Notes: generated from the sequence alone by a model not told the origin. DNA of 64,000 nt from Pseudomonas sp. MM213 (GCF_020423045.1 NZ_CP081943.1:5580001-5644000), one strand, 5' to 3'. Shown: positions 8,337-16,554, counted from the first letter of the stretch. Made by a program: numbers and translations.

Positions 8337-9938
8337 TTACTTATTTATACCCACACCATAGAAGGGTGTGAGGCCGAACGGGCTGATCTTGAAGTCGGTG
8401 ACTTCCTTGCGCAGCGGCTGGAACACCGTCGAGTTGGCGATCGGCGTGATAGGCACCTGTTGCTTAAGGATTTGTTGGGCCTGTTGATACAGTTTCACCC
8501 GCTGCTGTTTGTCCGTGGACACCTTGGCTTGCTGGACGAGTTTGTCGTAGGCCGGGTCGCACCACTTGGTGTAGTTGCTGCCCTTCACGGCCGCGCAGCT
8601 GTAGAGCACGCCGAGCCAGTTGTCGGGGTCGCCGTTGTCGCCGGTCCAGCCGTAGATCATCGCGTCGTGTTCGCCGTTCTTGGCGCGCTTGATGTACTCG
8701 CCCCATTCATAGCTGACGATGTTGGCCTTGATGCCGACCTTCTCCCAATCCTGCTGGATCATCTGTGCCGACATCCGCGCATTGGGGTTGGAGGCACGTT
8801 GCACGGTCATGGCCCACAAATTGATGGTGGTACCGGGTGCAACCCCTGCTTCTTTCAGTAGCGCCCGGGCTTTTGTCGGGTCGTGGGGGGCATCCTTGAT
8901 GCTTGGGTCATACGACCATTGCGCCGGTGGCAAGGCGTTTTGCGCCAGTTGCCCGGCACTCTGGTAGACAGCCTTGATGATCGCCGGTTTGTCGATCGCC
9001 ATGTCCAGGGCCTGACGCACCTTGAGCTGGTCCAGCGGCGGGTGTGTCACGTTGTAGGCCAGGAAACCGAGGTTGAACCCGGCCTGCTTGAGCACGCGCA
9101 GGTTCGGGTCTTTCTCCATCACCTCGATGTCGGCCGGGCGCGGGTAACCGCTGACTTGGCACTCGCCGGCCTTGAGTTTCTGCAAGCGCACGGCGGCGTC
9201 CGGGGTGATCGAGAACACCAGGTTGTCAATTTTCACATCCTCGGGTTTCCAGTACGCCTTGTTGGCGACGTAGCGGATCTGCGAGTCCTTTTGATAACGC
9301 TTGAACACGAACGGGCCGGTGCCGACGGGTTTCTGGTTGATGTCGGCGGCTTTGCCTTCTTTTAGCAGTTGCGCGCCGTACTCGGCGGATTGCACCGAAG
9401 CGAAACTCATCGCCAGGTTCTGGATGAAGGCGGCGTCGATGTTGTTCAGGCTGAAGCGCACGGTGTGTTCGTCGATTTTGTCGACGCTCTTGATCGTTTT
9501 GTTCAGGTCCATGTCGGTGAAGTACGGGGACTCGGCGGGATAGGCTTTGCGGAACGCATTCTCCGGGTCGAGCAGGCGCTGGAAGGTGAACAGCACGTCG
9601 TCGGCGTTGAAGTCGCGGGTCGGGGTGAAGTAGTCGGTGGTGTGGAGTTTCACGCCGTCGCGCAGGTGGAAGGTGTAGGTGAGGCCGTCTTTTGACACGT
9701 CCCAGTTTGTCGCCAGCCCGGGTTCGACTTCGGTGCCGCCGCGTTTGAATTGGGTGAGGCGGTTGAAGACGGTTTCGGCCGAGGCGTCGAAGTCGGTGCC
9801 GCTGGTGTATTGGCTGGGGTCGAAGCCGGCAGGGCTGGCTTCGGAGCAGTAGACCAGGGTGGTGGCGGCTTGTGCGAATGGGGCGGTTGTTGCGAGGGCT
9901 AGGGCGAGCAGGAGTGGTTTGACGGTGGTTCTTTCCAT
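8337..9938 (-). CDS. dppA: DppA-type periplasmic peptide-binding protein (PA4496-like)
   Basis: This is the fourth family 5 peptide-binding protein of the locus, 533 residues. It has a signal peptide (MERTTVKPLLLALALATTAPFAQA) followed by LVYCSEASPAGFDPSQ and GLTYTFHLRDGVKLHT. It matches PA4496 by position in the PAO1 order and is the most distal from the permease genes. All four proteins presumably compete for the same DppBC channel. Its GC content and codon use look like those of its neighbours, so there is no sign of recent transfer. Confidence 0.92.
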   Translation of the reverse strand: MERTTVKPLLLALALATTAPFAQAATTLVYCSEASPAGFDPSQYTSGTDFDASAETVFNRLTQFKRGGTEVEPGLATNWDVSKDGLTYTFHLRDGVKLHTTDYFTPTRDFNADDVLFTFQRLLDPENAFRKAYPAESPYFTDMDLNKTIKSVDKIDEHTVRFSLNNIDAAFIQNLAMSFASVQSAEYGAQLLKEGKAADINQKPVGTGPFVFKRYQKDSQIRYVANKAYWKPEDVKIDNLVFSITPDAAVRLQKLKAGECQVSGYPRPADIEVMEKDPNLRVLKQAGFNLGFLAYNVTHPPLDQLKVRQALDMAIDKPAIIKAVYQSAGQLAQNALPPAQWSYDPSIKDAPHDPTKARALLKEAGVAPGTTINLWAMTVQRASNPNARMSAQMIQQDWEKVGIKANIVSYEWGEYIKRAKNGEHDAMIYGWTGDNGDPDNWLGVLYSCAAVKGSNYTKWCDPAYDKLVQQAKVSTDKQQRVKLYQQAQQILKQQVPITPIANSTVFQPLRKEVTDFKISPFGLTPFYGVGINK

Positions 9939-10077
9939 GGAGTCCCCGGGGGTTTGGGTCGCTGTGTTTTCCTCAGGGTAGCGTCGTAGACGGGGTGGGC
10001 GGAAATATCCGTTTGTGAGGGGGACCCCTCTATCTCGGTATATTCAGGCTGTTTTCCGGATCTGCACACATCGACAT

Positions 10078-10107
10078 GTAGGAGCCGGCTTGCTGGCGAT
10101 GGCGGCC
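10078..10107 (+). repeat. Single REP element
   Basis: One copy of the REP core GTAGGAGCCGGCTTGCTGGC followed by GATGGCGGC. The GCCGGC region forms the usual short hairpin. A TAGCCGACC tail follows, also seen after the copies in the array at 10470. Confidence 0.85.
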
Positions 10108-10129
10108 TGGTAGCCGACCATTTTCTTCC

Positions 10130-10432
10130 AGGTGTACATATCCATTCCTGCGGTAACGGCCACTTACGGTTTCGCCCTTACGGCGAGTCCCTTTTGGCAA
10201 ACGCCCCAAAAGGAACCAAAAGGTCTCGCCCCGGCGTCCGGCCCCTCGCTTAGGCTCGGCGTTCCCTCGCTCCGGTCCGGCTCCGTGGGCCCGCCGCCAT
10301 CGGCCATCCATGGCCGGGGGCGGCTAGCCCGGCATCCATGCCGGGCTGCCCACTGTGCAGAACCTCCGCTCGGCCTCCCGAAGGGGCGGGCAGATCAAAA
10401 TCAAAAGCTGCAGGCGAGCTAACGCTCGGCCT
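10130..10432. repeat. Dispersed ~300-bp repeat of fluorescent pseudomonads (likely)
   Basis: A GC-rich stretch with many nested palindromes (CCCTTTTGG near 10190, GGCCATCCATGGCC near 10303, AGCCCGGCATCCATGCCGGGCT near 10327) and runs such as CCAAAAGGAACCAAAAGG. I recall very similar sequence in many P. fluorescens and P. syringae intergenic regions, but copy number cannot be tested in this window. The apparent reading frames in it are not supported as genes. Confidence 0.5.
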
Positions 10433-10469
10433 GATGAGTGGTGAGAAGCGGGTGGGCGTCGACCTGCTT

Positions 10470-10706
10470 TTGTAGGAGCCGGCTTGCCGGCGATGGCGGC
10501 TTGTCAGCCAACCCGATTTCGCGGATGTACCACGCCTTTGTAGGAGCCGGCTTGCTGGCGATGGCGGCCTGTCAGCCGACCTGATTTCGCGGATGTACCT
10601 GAACCTTTGTAGGAGCCGGCTTGCTGCGGGCGGCGTTCCGACGATGGCGTCCGAAACAGCGTCGCAAAATCCGGAATTTTTCGCCAGCAAGCCGGCTCCT
10701 ACAGGA
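10470..10706 (+). repeat. Tandem REP array with inverted terminal copy
   Basis: Units beginning TGTAGGAGCCGGCTTG start at 10471, 10539 and 10608, giving periods of 68 and 69 bases. The spacer (GTCAGCC, then GATTTCGCGGATGTAC) is also conserved between units. The third unit is cut short and the array closes with an inverted copy (GCCAGCAAGCCGGCTCCTAC) ending at about 10704. Confidence 0.85.
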
Positions 10707-10734
10707 TCGGGTGGCGTCGATTTTCCGGGGGCAT

Positions 10735-10770
10735 AAAAAACGGCGATCACTTTGGTGATCGCCGTTTTTT
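10735..10770. terminator. Bidirectional intrinsic terminator after the SIMPL gene
   Basis: A 10-bp perfect stem (CGGCGATCAC / GTGATCGCCG) with a TTTG loop is flanked by A6 on the left and T6 on the right, so it can act in both directions. It lies just past the stop codon of the minus-strand SIMPL-domain gene. Confidence 0.93.
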
Positions 10771-10785
10771 GTAAGGGCTATCGAA

Positions 10786-11502
10786 TCAAGGCATCAATAC
10801 TTCAATCGACCCATCCGCCGTCATGCTGACCTGGCTGGTGCCGGCTTCAACTTCCGGCGTAACCGGCGCGGCATCCATGCTGGCCGCTTTCATCATCATC
10901 GGCCCACGCATGTACGGTTGTGGATAACCGTTGCTGTTCAGGTTCAGGTTGACGATTTTGTAACCCTTGCCGCCCAGCGCGTCGGTGGCCAGTTGTGCTC
11001 GGGCTTTGAAGGCGGTCACGGCGTCTTTGAGCAGGGCGTCTTCGCTGGCCTTGCGGGTTGGCGTGGCGATGGCGAAGTCCATGCCGCCCATTTTCAGGTC
11101 GGTGAGCAGTTCGCCGGTCAGTTTCGACAGGGCGGCGAAGTCGGAGCTTTCCAGGCGCAGTTCGGCGCGTTCGCGCCAGCCAGTGATTTTCTGGCCCTTG
11201 GTGTCGTAGATCGGGTAGCTGTTGCGGCTGCCCTGGCGCAGGGTGATGTCTTTGACTTGCTTGGCCTGGGCCAGCGCTTTGTTCATGGTGGTGCTGACGT
11301 CGGCCGCGAGTTTGGCCGGGTCGGTGTTTTGTTCTTCGGTGTAGAGGGTCACGATCATCAGGTCGCGGGCAACTTCCTGACTGACTTCGGCGCGCAGGGA
11401 AATCTGGTTGTAATGCAGCTCGTCGGCGGCCATGGCCGGGAGGCTGGCGACGGTGCCAACGCTGAGGGCGAGAAGGGCGGCGCTGCGGCGGAAAGTGTGC
11501 AT
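10786..11502 (-). CDS. SIMPL-domain (DUF541) periplasmic protein
   Basis: This 238-residue protein has a signal peptide (MHTFRRSAALLALSVGTVASLPAMA) and a body typical of the SIMPL/DUF541 family: an N-terminal strand pattern (SLRAEVSQEVARDLMIVTLYTEEQ), a central WRERAELRLESSDFAALSKL and a C-terminal TADGSIEVLM. Family members such as E. coli YggE are periplasmic or outer-membrane associated and linked to oxidative stress tolerance, but their molecular role is not known. It is a single gene with its own terminator, between the peptide-uptake locus and roxSR, the place of PA4495 in PAO1. Confidence 0.85.
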   Translation of the reverse strand: MHTFRRSAALLALSVGTVASLPAMAADELHYNQISLRAEVSQEVARDLMIVTLYTEEQNTDPAKLAADVSTTMNKALAQAKQVKDITLRQGSRNSYPIYDTKGQKITGWRERAELRLESSDFAALSKLTGELLTDLKMGGMDFAIATPTRKASEDALLKDAVTAFKARAQLATDALGGKGYKIVNLNLNSNGYPQPYMRGPMMMKAASMDAAPVTPEVEAGTSQVSMTADGSIEVLMP

Positions 11503-11814
11503 GAAAACTCCTTGGACGATGCGCAGGGGTTAGGTCCGAGCCTGCGTGAAACCATCAGACTCTAGCTTTAATGATCCGGTTCGCACAGTTACAACTTCTA
11601 TACAGATGGTTGACCGCGTCGCGGCCTTCGCGGGCAAGCCTCGCTCCTACGCCAGAATGCATTTTCCTGTAGGAGCGAGGCTTGCCCGCGAAGGCGGCCT
11701 TATAGACGCGGCTGACATTCCTGCCATGTGGCCGTTTGCCGCACTTTTGCCTGTCAGCCCCCGTGCTTGGTTATACTCCGTGCGATCTGCCTGGAGCGCT
11801 CATCAGGAGAGCTC
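11503..11814. other. Divergent intergenic region with one REP pair
   Basis: The 312 bases between the SIMPL gene (minus) and roxS (plus) hold the promoter of the SIMPL gene near its left end, an inverted REP pair (11621-11699) and the roxS leader. I see no small gene or RNA here. Confidence 0.6.
11621..11699. repeat. Inverted REP pair (GCGAGGCTTGCC type)
   Basis: Two copies of the REP core GTAGGAGCGAGGCTTGCCCG in opposite orientation, about 30 bases each, match at all but one position and are separated by roughly 18 bases. The pair can fold into one long hairpin. Confidence 0.9.
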
Positions 11815-13077
11815 ATGCTCGCCCCCGTTCAAATCACTTCCGCAACTCGTCAGAATCTCTGGCGGCTGACGTTCATCCGCACATTGGTGTTGGCCGCTCA
11901 GGCCGGTTCCGTGGGCCTGGCCTACTGGCTCGACTTGCTGCCGCTGCCTTGGTTCCAACTGGCCGCGACCCTCGGTTGCTCTATGTTGCTGTGCGCGTTC
12001 ACGGCGATTCGGCTGCGTACCTCCTGGCCGGTTACCGAGCTTGAATACGCCGTGCAACTGGCCTGCGACCTGTTTATCCACAGCGCCTTGCTGTATTTCT
12101 CCGGCGGCTCGACCAACCCCTTCGTCTCTTATTACCTGGTGCCGCTGACCATCGCCGCCGTGACGCTGCCATGGCGTTATTCGGTGATTCTGTCGGGCAT
12201 CGCCCTGGCGATGTACACCTTGTTGCTGGCGGGTTTCTATCCGCTGCAAACTTTCCCGATTGCCCGGGAAAACCTGCAGGTCTACGGGATGTGGCTGAGC
12301 TTCGCCCTTGCCGCGGCGGTCATCACCTTCTTCGCCGCGCGCATGGCCGAAGAGCTGCGCCGGCAGGAGGAGCTACGGGCCATCCGTCGCGAAGAAGGCC
12401 TGCGTGATCAGCAATTGCTGGCCGTCGCGACCGAAGCCGCCGGTGCCGCCCATGAACTGGGCACGCCGCTGGCGACCATGAGCGTGCTGCTCAAGGAAAT
12501 GCGCCGGGACCATCACGATCCGATGTTGCAGGACGACCTCAGCGTGCTGCAGGATCAGGTCAAACTCTGCAAAGAAACCTTGCAGCAACTGGTGCGCGCC
12601 GCCGAGGCCAATCGCCGCTTGGCGGTGGAGATGCAGGACGTCACCGATTGGCTCGACGAAGCGCTGAACCGCTGGCACTTGATGCGCCCGGAAGCCAGTT
12701 ACCGCTTCCAGCGCCTGGGCCAAGGCACCGTGCCACGCATGGCGCCGCCGCCGGACCTGACCCAGGCGCTGCTGAATTTGTTGAACAACGCCGCTGACGC
12801 ATGCCCCGAAGGGCTGCAAGTGACGCTGGACTGGAATGCCGAGAATTTGACCATCAGCATTCGCGACCACGGCGCCGGTGTGCCGCTGGCCATTGCCGAA
12901 CAGATCGGCAAACCGTTTTTTACCACCAAGGGCAAAGGTTTCGGCCTGGGCCTGTTTTTGAGCAAGGCCAGCGTGACACGCGCCGGCGGCTCAGTGAAAC
13001 TCTACAGTCATGAGGAAGGCGGTACGCTCACCGAGCTGCGCCTGCCCCGTGTCGCCCGAGGAGACGAACATGAGTGA
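11815..13077 (+). CDS. roxS: Redox-sensing histidine kinase RoxS (RegB/PrrB family)
   Basis: This 420-residue inner-membrane kinase has a hydrophobic N-terminal half with about six membrane segments and a cytoplasmic kinase half. Between two helices is GGSTNPF, the quinone-sensing motif of the RegB/PrrB family. The phospho-acceptor is His213 in AAHELGTPLATMS. The ATP site shows NLLNNAADACP, DHGAGVP and GKGFGLGLFLS. AGGAGA at 11805-11810 fixes the ATG at 11815; an upstream in-frame ATG has no such site. It overlaps roxR by 8 bases. In Pseudomonas RoxSR senses respiratory redox state and controls terminal oxidases and cyanide tolerance. Confidence 0.93.
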   Translation: MLAPVQITSATRQNLWRLTFIRTLVLAAQAGSVGLAYWLDLLPLPWFQLAATLGCSMLLCAFTAIRLRTSWPVTELEYAVQLACDLFIHSALLYFSGGSTNPFVSYYLVPLTIAAVTLPWRYSVILSGIALAMYTLLLAGFYPLQTFPIARENLQVYGMWLSFALAAAVITFFAARMAEELRRQEELRAIRREEGLRDQQLLAVATEAAGAAHELGTPLATMSVLLKEMRRDHHDPMLQDDLSVLQDQVKLCKETLQQLVRAAEANRRLAVEMQDVTDWLDEALNRWHLMRPEASYRFQRLGQGTVPRMAPPPDLTQALLNLLNNAADACPEGLQVTLDWNAENLTISIRDHGAGVPLAIAEQIGKPFFTTKGKGFGLGLFLSKASVTRAGGSVKLYSHEEGGTLTELRLPRVARGDEHE

Positions 13078-13630
13078 AGAGATCCAAGTCGAAGGCGAAG
13101 AACTGCCGCATTTGCTGCTGGTAGATGACGACGCCACGTTCACCCGCGTGATGGCGCGCGCCATGGCTCGCCGTGGTTTTCGCGTCAGCACCGCCGGCTC
13201 CGCCGAAGAAGGCCTGACCATCGCCCAGGCCGATATCCCGGATTACGCCGCGCTGGACCTGAAAATGGACGGCGATTCCGGCCTGGTGTTGCTGCCAAAA
13301 CTGCTCGAACTCGACCCGGAAATGCGCGTGGTGATCCTCACCGGTTACTCGAGCATTGCCACCGCTGTCGAAGCGATCAAGCGCGGTGCCTGCAACTACC
13401 TGTGCAAACCGGCGGATGCCGATGATGTCCTTGCTGCGCTGCTCTCCGAGCACGCCGACCTCGACTCCCTGGTGCCGGAAAACCCGATGTCAGTGGACCG
13501 TTTGCAGTGGGAACACATCCAGCGCGTGTTGACCGAACACGAAGGCAACATCTCCGCCACTGCCCGCGCCCTGGGCATGCACCGCCGTACGCTGCAGCGC
13601 AAACTGCAAAAGCGTCCCGTTCGTCGCTGA
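13070..13630 (+). CDS. roxR: Response regulator RoxR (RegA/PrrA family)
   Basis: This 186-residue regulator has a receiver domain (LLLVDDDATFTRVMARAMA, phospho-acceptor Asp63 in ALDLKMDG, then ILTGYSS and CKPADADD) and a C-terminal Fis-type helix-turn-helix (GNISATARALGMHRRTLQRK), as in RegA/PrrA. It starts inside the last codons of the kinase gene (ATG at 13070), preceded by GAGGAGA, which indicates translational coupling. Phosphorylated RoxR is expected to act on promoters of respiratory genes. Its receiver starts after a short acidic tail (MSEEIQVEGEELPH). Confidence 0.93.
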   Translation: MSEEIQVEGEELPHLLLVDDDATFTRVMARAMARRGFRVSTAGSAEEGLTIAQADIPDYAALDLKMDGDSGLVLLPKLLELDPEMRVVILTGYSSIATAVEAIKRGACNYLCKPADADDVLAALLSEHADLDSLVPENPMSVDRLQWEHIQRVLTEHEGNISATARALGMHRRTLQRKLQKRPVRR

Positions 13631-13670
13631 ACCTGCGCTGAACAAATGCCGGCCGCGCCTCGCGACAAAC

Positions 13671-13696
13671 CGAGCCGATCATCTATGATCGGTTCG
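13671..13696 (+). terminator. Probable terminator or promoter overlap after roxR
   Basis: An 11-bp stem with one G-T pair (CGAGCCGATCA / TGATCGGTTCG) and a TCTA loop is followed by a loosely T-rich stretch (TTCTTTTCTTT). The same place contains TATGAT, a fair -10 box for the next gene, so the hairpin may end roxSR and overlap the transporter's promoter. Confidence 0.4.
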
Positions 13697-13727
13697 TGCG
13701 TGTTCTTTTCTTTATCGAGCCTTTTCC

Positions 13728-15455
13728 ATGAATCAGAACGCTGAATATTCCGCGGTCAACGATGCCGTGCGCGGGCAGTTTTTTCGCAAAGTCTGGGCGA
13801 TGATCACGCCTTATTGGCAAAGCGAAGAGAAGGTCAAGGCCTGGACACTACTGATCGCGGTGATCGCGTTGTCGTTGATCAGCGTGGGGCTCTCGGTGTG
13901 GTTCAACACCTGGTACAAGGACTTCTACAACGCTCTGCAGAAGAAGGACGAAGCCGCGTTCTGGCAGCTGATTCTGTATTTCTGCGGGATTGCGGCGGTG
14001 GCGATCATCGGTGCCGTTTACCGGCTCTATCTGACGCAGATGCTGACCATTCGCTGGCGTGCCTGGCTCACGGAAAAGCATTTCGCCCGCTGGCTCGGCA
14101 ACAAGAATTACTACCAGCTGGAGCAGGGCGGTTACACCGATAACCCGGACCAGCGGATTTCCGAAGACCTCAACAACTTCACCTCCAATACCCTGGAGCT
14201 GGGCATCGGTTTGCTGCGCAACATTGTCAGCCTGGTGTCGTTCTCGATCATTCTGTGGGGCGTGTCGGGCAGTATCGAAGTGTTCGGTTTTACCATTCCC
14301 GGCTACATGTTCTGGTGTGTGCTGGTGTATGCCGTGATCGGTAGCTGGCTGACGCATCTGATCGGTCGTCGCCTGATCGGCCTGAACAACCAACAACAAC
14401 GCTTTGAAGCCGACCTGCGTTTCTCCATGGTACGGGTTCGCGAAAATGCCGAGACCATTGCGCTGTACAACGGCGAACCCAATGAAAATCGTCGCTTGAG
14501 CCACCGCTTCGGGCTGGTCTGGCACAACTTCTGGGACATCATGAAGGTGTCCAAGCGTCTGACGTTCTTTACTGCGGGTTACCAACAGGCCGCCATCATC
14601 TTTCCGTTCATGGTCGCCGCCCCACGTTATTTCGCTGGCAAGATCGAACTCGGTGATCTGATGCAAATCAGTTCGGCGTTCGGCAATGTGCAGGAGAGCT
14701 TCAGCTGGTTTATCAGTGCGTACCAGAACCTCGCCTCATGGCGTGCCACTTGTGATCGTCTGCTGAGTTTCCGTCAGGCCATGACCGACAACGAAGAGCG
14801 CGCGCCGGCCATCGACGTACAGAATCAGGGTAATGGGTTGAAGATTCACAACCTGGGCCTCGATCTGGCGGATGGTCGGCATTTGCTGACCAATGCCGAC
14901 ATGACCGTGGAGGAGGGCGAGCGCGTGATGCTCAGCGGCCGTTCCGGCAGCGGCAAGTCCACGTTGCTGCGAGCGATGGGGCATTTGTGGCCAACAGGCC
15001 ATGGCAGCATTCGTCTGCCGGCGGCGCGCTATTTGTTCCTGCCGCAAAAGCCTTATCTGCCGATTGGCACGCTGCGCGAGGTGTTGAGTTATCCACAGCC
15101 TGGCGAGACCTATCCGCAGGAACGCTACGTTCATGTGCTGGAAACCTGTCGTTTGCCACACCTGGTTTCGCGCCTGGATGAAGCGAATCACTGGCAACGC
15201 ATGCTTTCGCCGGGTGAACAGCAACGTCTGGCCTTTGCCCGTGCGCTGCTTTATGCACCGCAATGGCTGTACATGGACGAAGCGACTTCGGCGATGGATG
15301 AAGAGGATGAAGCTTCGCTGTATCAGGCGTTGATCGATGAGATTCCGGGGCTCAGCATCGTCAGCGTCGGGCATCGCAGCAGCCTGAAACGCTTCCATCC
15401 ACGGCATGTGCGCATCGACAACGGCCATCTGGTGGATCAGACCGTAACCGCATAA
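13728..15455 (+). CDS. SbmA/BacA-like ABC transporter, permease-ATPase fusion
   Basis: This 575-residue protein joins an N-terminal membrane domain (segments near residues 43-62, 82-105, 160-205 and 280-300) to a C-terminal ATPase. The ATPase shows Walker [10 protein letters not shown] (about 404-412), signature LSPGEQQRLAFARAL and Walker B WLYMDEATSAMD. The membrane half has features of the SbmA/BacA and YddA family (VWFNTWYKDFYNALQKKD, RWRAWLTEKH). Relatives move antimicrobial peptides, bleomycin, vitamin B12 or very-long-chain fatty acids; the substrate here cannot be read. It is a single gene, with no peptide-biosynthesis genes nearby. Confidence 0.85.
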   Translation: MNQNAEYSAVNDAVRGQFFRKVWAMITPYWQSEEKVKAWTLLIAVIALSLISVGLSVWFNTWYKDFYNALQKKDEAAFWQLILYFCGIAAVAIIGAVYRLYLTQMLTIRWRAWLTEKHFARWLGNKNYYQLEQGGYTDNPDQRISEDLNNFTSNTLELGIGLLRNIVSLVSFSIILWGVSGSIEVFGFTIPGYMFWCVLVYAVIGSWLTHLIGRRLIGLNNQQQRFEADLRFSMVRVRENAETIALYNGEPNENRRLSHRFGLVWHNFWDIMKVSKRLTFFTAGYQQAAIIFPFMVAAPRYFAGKIELGDLMQISSAFGNVQESFSWFISAYQNLASWRATCDRLLSFRQAMTDNEERAPAIDVQNQGNGLKIHNLGLDLADGRHLLTNADMTVEEGERVMLSGRSGSGKSTLLRAMGHLWPTGHGSIRLPAARYLFLPQKPYLPIGTLREVLSYPQPGETYPQERYVHVLETCRLPHLVSRLDEANHWQRMLSPGEQQRLAFARALLYAPQWLYMDEATSAMDEEDEASLYQALIDEIPGLSIVSVGHRSSLKRFHPRHVRIDNGHLVDQTVTA

Positions 15456-15469
15456 TCACCACAATCCCT

Positions 15470-15572
15470 GTAGGAGCGAGGCTTGCCCGCGAAGAACGAT
15501 GACGCGGTCTTAATTACAATCCGCGTAACGGCCTTGGCGGGCAAGTCGGATCGCCGCACCGCTCGCTCCTAC
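15470..15572. repeat. REP pair, right copy with an extra block
   Basis: The left copy is the usual GTAGGAGCGAGGCTTGCCCG. The right, inverted copy carries an extra block (GGATCGCCGCACCGC) between its GGCAAGTC and CTCGCTCCTAC parts. The same extended copy recurs at 23841 and 39410. Confidence 0.85.
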
Positions 15573-15583
15573 AAAGGGGTGAT

Positions 15584-15597
15584 GGTGATCGTACAAC
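15584..15597 (-). promoter_or_regulatory. Putative operator of the GntR-type regulator (autoregulation)
   Basis: On the minus strand this reads GTTGTACGATCACC, identical at 13 of 14 bases to the left half and spacer of the inverted repeat in the kdgD promoter (GTTGTACGATGACC, 18225-18238). It lies about 55 bases upstream of the regulator's start codon. The match suggests the regulator binds both its own promoter and kdgD's. Confidence 0.55.
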
Positions 15598-15650
15598 CGC
15601 GTTGAGCTATGATGCGGTTTCAGCCGAATTTTTCGAGACAGACGTTCACC

Positions 15651-16400
15651 ATGGAAAACCCGATCGACGCACCACGCCTCCCTCGCAAGCGCCGCAGCCT
15701 CGCACAGGAATTGGTGACGGTGCTGTCCGAGCAGATCCGCGATGGTCACCTCAAGCGCGGCGACAAATTGCCCACCGAGTCGGCGATCATGGATGCCCAT
15801 GGCGTCAGCCGCACCGTGGTGCGCGAGGCGATTTCCCGTTTGCAGGCGGCCGGGCAGGTGGAAACCCGCCACGGCATCGGCACCTTCGTGCTCGATACAC
15901 CGAGCCCGAGCGGTTTCCGTATCGACCCGGCGACGGTGGTGACGCTGCGTGATGTGCTGGCGATTCTGGAGCTGCGTATCAGCCTCGAAGTGGAGTCCGC
16001 GGGGCTTGCTGCGCAACGTCGCAGCCCTGAGCAGTTGGCGTTGATGCGCGCCGCCCTGGACGCCTTGAACGAAAGCGCGGCCCACGCCAGCGATGCCGTG
16101 GCCTCGGACTTCCAGTTCCACCTGCAAATCGCGCTGTCGACCGGCAACCGCTACTTCACCGACATCATGACCCACCTGGGCACCAGCATCATTCCGCGCA
16201 CGCGCCTGAACTCGGCACGCCTGGCCCATGACGACCAACAGCACTACATGAGTCGCCTGAGCCGTGAGCACGAAGAGATTTACGATGCGATTGCACGCCA
16301 GGATTCCGATGCGGCGCGGGCGGCGATGCGCTTGCATCTGACGAACAGCCGCGAGCGGTTGCGTCATGCGCATGAAGAGGCTGAGGCGCAGCGGGGTTAA
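15651..16400 (+). CDS. FadR-subfamily GntR transcriptional regulator, probable sugar-acid regulator
   Basis: This 249-residue protein has an N-terminal winged helix-turn-helix (LAQELVTVLSEQIRDGHLKRG, LPTESAIMDAHGVSRTVVRE, VETRHGIGTFV) and a C-terminal helical FCD domain with likely metal or ligand residues (DFQFHLQIALSTGNR, HEEIYDAI). I chose the ATG at 15651, where the family's N-terminus begins, over one 14 codons upstream. It lies 1.9 kb before kdgD, separated by two genes on the other strand. The shared operator-like sequence supports control of the glucarate/galactarate genes, most likely as a repressor released by the sugar acid or an intermediate. Confidence 0.85.
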   Translation: MENPIDAPRLPRKRRSLAQELVTVLSEQIRDGHLKRGDKLPTESAIMDAHGVSRTVVREAISRLQAAGQVETRHGIGTFVLDTPSPSGFRIDPATVVTLRDVLAILELRISLEVESAGLAAQRRSPEQLALMRAALDALNESAAHASDAVASDFQFHLQIALSTGNRYFTDIMTHLGTSIIPRTRLNSARLAHDDQQHYMSRLSREHEEIYDAIARQDSDAARAAMRLHLTNSRERLRHAHEEAEAQRG

Positions 16401-16433
16401 TATTTCAACCCGGGTTACGGGTTGCTCGAGAGA

Positions 16434-16530
16434 CCGCTATCGCCGGCAAGCCGGCTCCTACAGGAACTGTGTCGTACGCAAATTTTGTGTACGACGACAA
16501 TCCTGTAGGAGCCGGCTTGCTGGCGATGAG
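16434..16530. repeat. Inverted REP pair (GCCGGCTTGC type)
   Basis: Two inverted copies of GTAGGAGCCGGCTTGC flank a small inner hairpin (TCGTAC / GTACGA). The pair lies between the converging regulator gene and the 64-residue gene and may serve as a transcription end for both. Confidence 0.85.
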
Positions 16531-16554
16531 GCCTGCGGCCATCACATCACAGCG

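Larger units (their letters stand above)
9939..10785. other. Gene-free repeat-rich intergenic block
   Basis: No plausible gene lies in these 847 bases; the open frames present have no start context and read through repeats. From left to right it holds the leader of the minus-strand binding-protein gene, a single REP (10078-10107), a roughly 300-base dispersed-type repeat (about 10130-10432), a tandem REP array with an inverted end copy (10470-10706) and a bidirectional terminator (10735-10770). Confidence 0.75.

Noticed and set aside
10470..10706. Possible CRISPR array (regular 68-69-base period)
   Set aside because: The spacers are as conserved as the cores, there are only two full units, and no cas gene is near. 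The units are REPs.
10250..10750. A 166-codon minus-strand frame and two shorter ones in the repeat block
   Set aside because: They run through REP units and the dispersed repeat, so the protein is repeat-encoded ([11 protein letters not shown] twice), and no ribosome-binding site is seen.
13671..13696. Small RNA after roxR
   Set aside because: The hairpin is short and overlaps a probable -10 of the next gene; nothing else supports a separate RNA.
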